Assembly: GCA_049663345.1 (NCBI GenBank) | Contig: JBATDG010000073.1 | Span: forward strand, 1-64,000 | Origin: SZUA-365 sp049663345 | GTDB lineage: Bacteria > Bacteroidota > Ignavibacteria > SZUA-365 | Length of the DNA: 64,000 bases | Direction of reading: 5' to 3' | Shown: positions 62,628 through 64,000 of the stretch, one piece after another | Numbering within the stretch: position 1 is the first letter of the stretch | Layout of the letters: each line of letters opens with the position of its first letter | Translations under genes and position numbers: made by a program | The notes under the pieces: generated by a model | Database searches by the model: none | Told to the model about the DNA's origin: nothing | What the model saw: the letters and a program-made list of their open reading frames with translations, nothing else

Positions 62628-63579
62628 TGGCCTGCTTTCCATTGACGACGTCGCGGTCGATAAGCAGTCCGTGAATTACCGAGCAGAGAAGCTTGTTGTA
62701 GGCGCAGGTAACGCCGTGCTTGTCTGCATATTCCTGAATCTTGTTGTTGAGATAGTCGATCTCAAGCGGGCGACCTCCCTCAAAATCCATCAGCATGGAC
62801 GGCTTATGATCGCCCGCTGTGGCAAGATACTCGATCGCATTTTTTTCGAAATCGGGGCCGTAGTCATAACCTTCGCAGCGCGCCACTTCCACAAAATCCT
62901 TCATTAGCGATTCCACGATCGCACTCAGGGAGGGGGTTTCCATGATGCGGGCCATTGTCAGACGCGTGGTCACGGAAACAGGCATCAACACGGAATTGAG
63001 AATGGATTTACGCCAGGCTTCTTTCTGCACGCACTCGGCGTAGCGGGTTTCGATGCCGACTTCGTTCATCAACTGTGCAAGCTCCTTCGCCCGCTCGACA
63101 CCCTCGGGCACGATCTGTCCGATATGATTCGGCGGGTGAAAGAAGGTCATGCGCACGACGCCCGGCCGTGTGATCATTCCGGCGTAGTTGACGACGGTGC
63201 GGAACACCCGTTCCTTCGGAAAATGCTTTGCGAGCACCTGCTCGTTGTCGATGCCGTTCTGGTAGCTGATATAATCCGTGTGCGTCAACCCGAGATCTTC
63301 GAGGGAGCGCGAGACGGCCGGGAGATCAATCGCTTTCGAACAGATGTACACCTGATCCAAAGGAATGCCTTTCAGCTGCTCGATCTCCTGATAGACTTCA
63401 TCGACGCGTGCGTAAAGCTCTTCCACACCGACGATCTGCAGCCCTTTTTCCTTGATGGCTTCCATGAGGTGTGCCTGCACTTCAACGAGATGCACTTCGT
63501 GCTCTGCGTTGCTCAGATGCGCGGCGAGGATAGAACCGACGGGTCCTGCTCCGATGACTGCTATTCTGCGTTTGCTCAT
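62620..63579 (-). CDS. 2-dehydropantoate 2-reductase-like (PanE/ApbA) protein
   Basis: About 319 residues from the ATG at 63579, where AGAGG precedes. The N-terminal Rossmann fold has IAVIGAGPVGSILAAHL. Downstream, ICSKAID, SYQNGIDNEQVLAKHF and EAWRKSILNSVLMPVSVTTR (the catalytic Lys region) match the ketopantoate reductase family. In an aromatic-degradation cluster it is not obviously needed for coenzyme A synthesis, so it may act on a different 2-oxo or 3-oxo acid. Its 3' end overlaps the next gene. Confidence 0.82.
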   Translation of the reverse strand: MSKRRIAVIGAGPVGSILAAHLSNAEHEVHLVEVQAHLMEAIKEKGLQIVGVEELYARVDEVYQEIEQLKGIPLDQVYICSKAIDLPAVSRSLEDLGLTHTDYISYQNGIDNEQVLAKHFPKERVFRTVVNYAGMITRPGVVRMTFFHPPNHIGQIVPEGVERAKELAQLMNEVGIETRYAECVQKEAWRKSILNSVLMPVSVTTRLTMARIMETPSLSAIVESLMKDFVEVARCEGYDYGPDFEKNAIEYLATAGDHKPSMLMDFEGGRPLEIDYLNNKIQEYADKHGVTCAYNKLLCSVIHGLLIDRDVVNGKQANA

Positions 63580-63628
63580 GACACCTCTGTTGATAAATGA
63601 CACGGGACGGTTCGTAGGTGCTGCGTTA

Positions 63629-64000
63629 TCAGAACATCGTCGCGTAGGTGTTCTTCCAGCCGGGCAGTTCTCCGCGCGGCGTCATATCCATCGGCGGATT
63701 CTTTCCACCCATATTCAGCAGGCGAAGAAGTCCGGTGGAAACATAAGGATTCACGGCGGGATTGAATGTCTCGCCGGTTTCCCGCACGAGCAGATCGTCG
63801 TCGATGCCCTGCGTGAATGCGCGGGCCTTCTGCTGCTGATACAGCGCCACGGAATACGGCGCTGCGAATTTCTGACGAAGGCGTGCGATTTCGTAGGCCT
63901 GTTCCACCAGTGCAAACTCGTCTTCGCCGATGCCGTTGCTCAGGCCGACCTGATACGCCCGCGAACCGGTCATGCCCTGAAGGAAAAGTTCGTCGATGAT
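63629..64000 (-). CDS. Partial protein, probable crotonase-family C-terminus
   Basis: The window edge cuts this gene; about 124 C-terminal residues are present. They begin IIDELFLQGMTGSRAYQVG, then GLSNGIGEDEF, which looks like the helix and GLVN-type turn of enoyl-CoA hydratases. The remainder (FNPAVNPYVSTG, LLNMGGKNPPMDM, ELPGWKNTYATMF) is a longer tail that I do not recognise. A hydratase acting in the same aromatic pathway is possible. Its full identity cannot be decided without the missing part. Confidence 0.45.
   Translation of the reverse strand: MIDELFLQGMTGSRAYQVGLSNGIGEDEFALVEQAYEIARLRQKFAAPYSVALYQQQKARAFTQGIDDDLLVRETGETFNPAVNPYVSTGLLRLLNMGGKNPPMDMTPRGELPGWKNTYATMF

Overview
The window reads as chromosome of a Gram-negative, outer-membrane bacterium of the Bacteroidota/Chlorobi (FCB) superphylum. 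Evidence: an outer-membrane biogenesis operon (uppS, bamA, two ompH/skp genes, lpxD), C-terminal type IX secretion sorting domains (a YPNPFNP-type domain on a multiheme cytochrome, a YPNPAS-type domain on a beta-helix protein), a carboxypeptidase-regulatory-domain outer-membrane beta-barrel, and two-component sensors with TPR or propeller input domains. The first of these sorting signals is common in Ignavibacteria-like lineages, but I cannot fix the phylum by eye. No phage, IS element or CRISPR array is visible.

Region 1-16 kb: a gene-free, repeat-rich 5' end; a TetR regulator with a perfect palindrome just upstream; an SDR dehydrogenase; the envelope operon; tpiA; tRNA-Phe with a clear promoter and terminator; a secreted M1-type metallopeptidase; several small or membrane proteins; a secreted beta-helix protein; and a CPBP intramembrane protease. 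Region 15.7-29 kb: an Nramp-UspA fusion; a nine-heme secreted cytochrome preceded by TCGTGAA repeats spaced exactly 21 bp apart; L-serine dehydratase; surface and lipoproteins; and a racemase/acetyltransferase pair. Region 29-40 kb: three sensor histidine kinases with no response regulator in the window, two of them convergent with closely similar transmitter modules.

Region 40-64 kb is about 24 kb of genes all on the minus strand and is the metabolic core. In transcription order it carries a partial protein, a ketopantoate-reductase-like protein, a single-subunit 2-hydroxyacyl-CoA-dehydratase-like protein with its own ATPase activator, then had-oah-dch-bcrC-bcrB-bcrA-bcrD. That set takes benzoyl-CoA to 3-hydroxypimelyl-CoA by ATP-dependent (class I, Thauera-type) ring reduction. 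Next come an acyl/aryl-CoA ligase, an SDR, a thiolase with its DUF35 partner, the FAD subunit and a fused iron-sulfur/molybdenum subunit of a xanthine-dehydrogenase-family enzyme (candidate 4-hydroxybenzoyl-CoA reductase), and finally moaA, moaC-moaB, moeA, a MOSC protein and a TauE/SafE permease.

The layout suggests a self-contained anaerobic aromatic-degradation island. Ligase, SDR and thiolase could activate and shorten an aryl side chain (or work in the lower pathway), the molybdoenzyme could remove a ring hydroxyl using locally made molybdenum cofactor, and Bcr would dearomatise the ring. No dedicated ferredoxin or pathway regulator is seen. The extra activator plus single-subunit reductase beside the complete bcrCBAD set is the least explained part.
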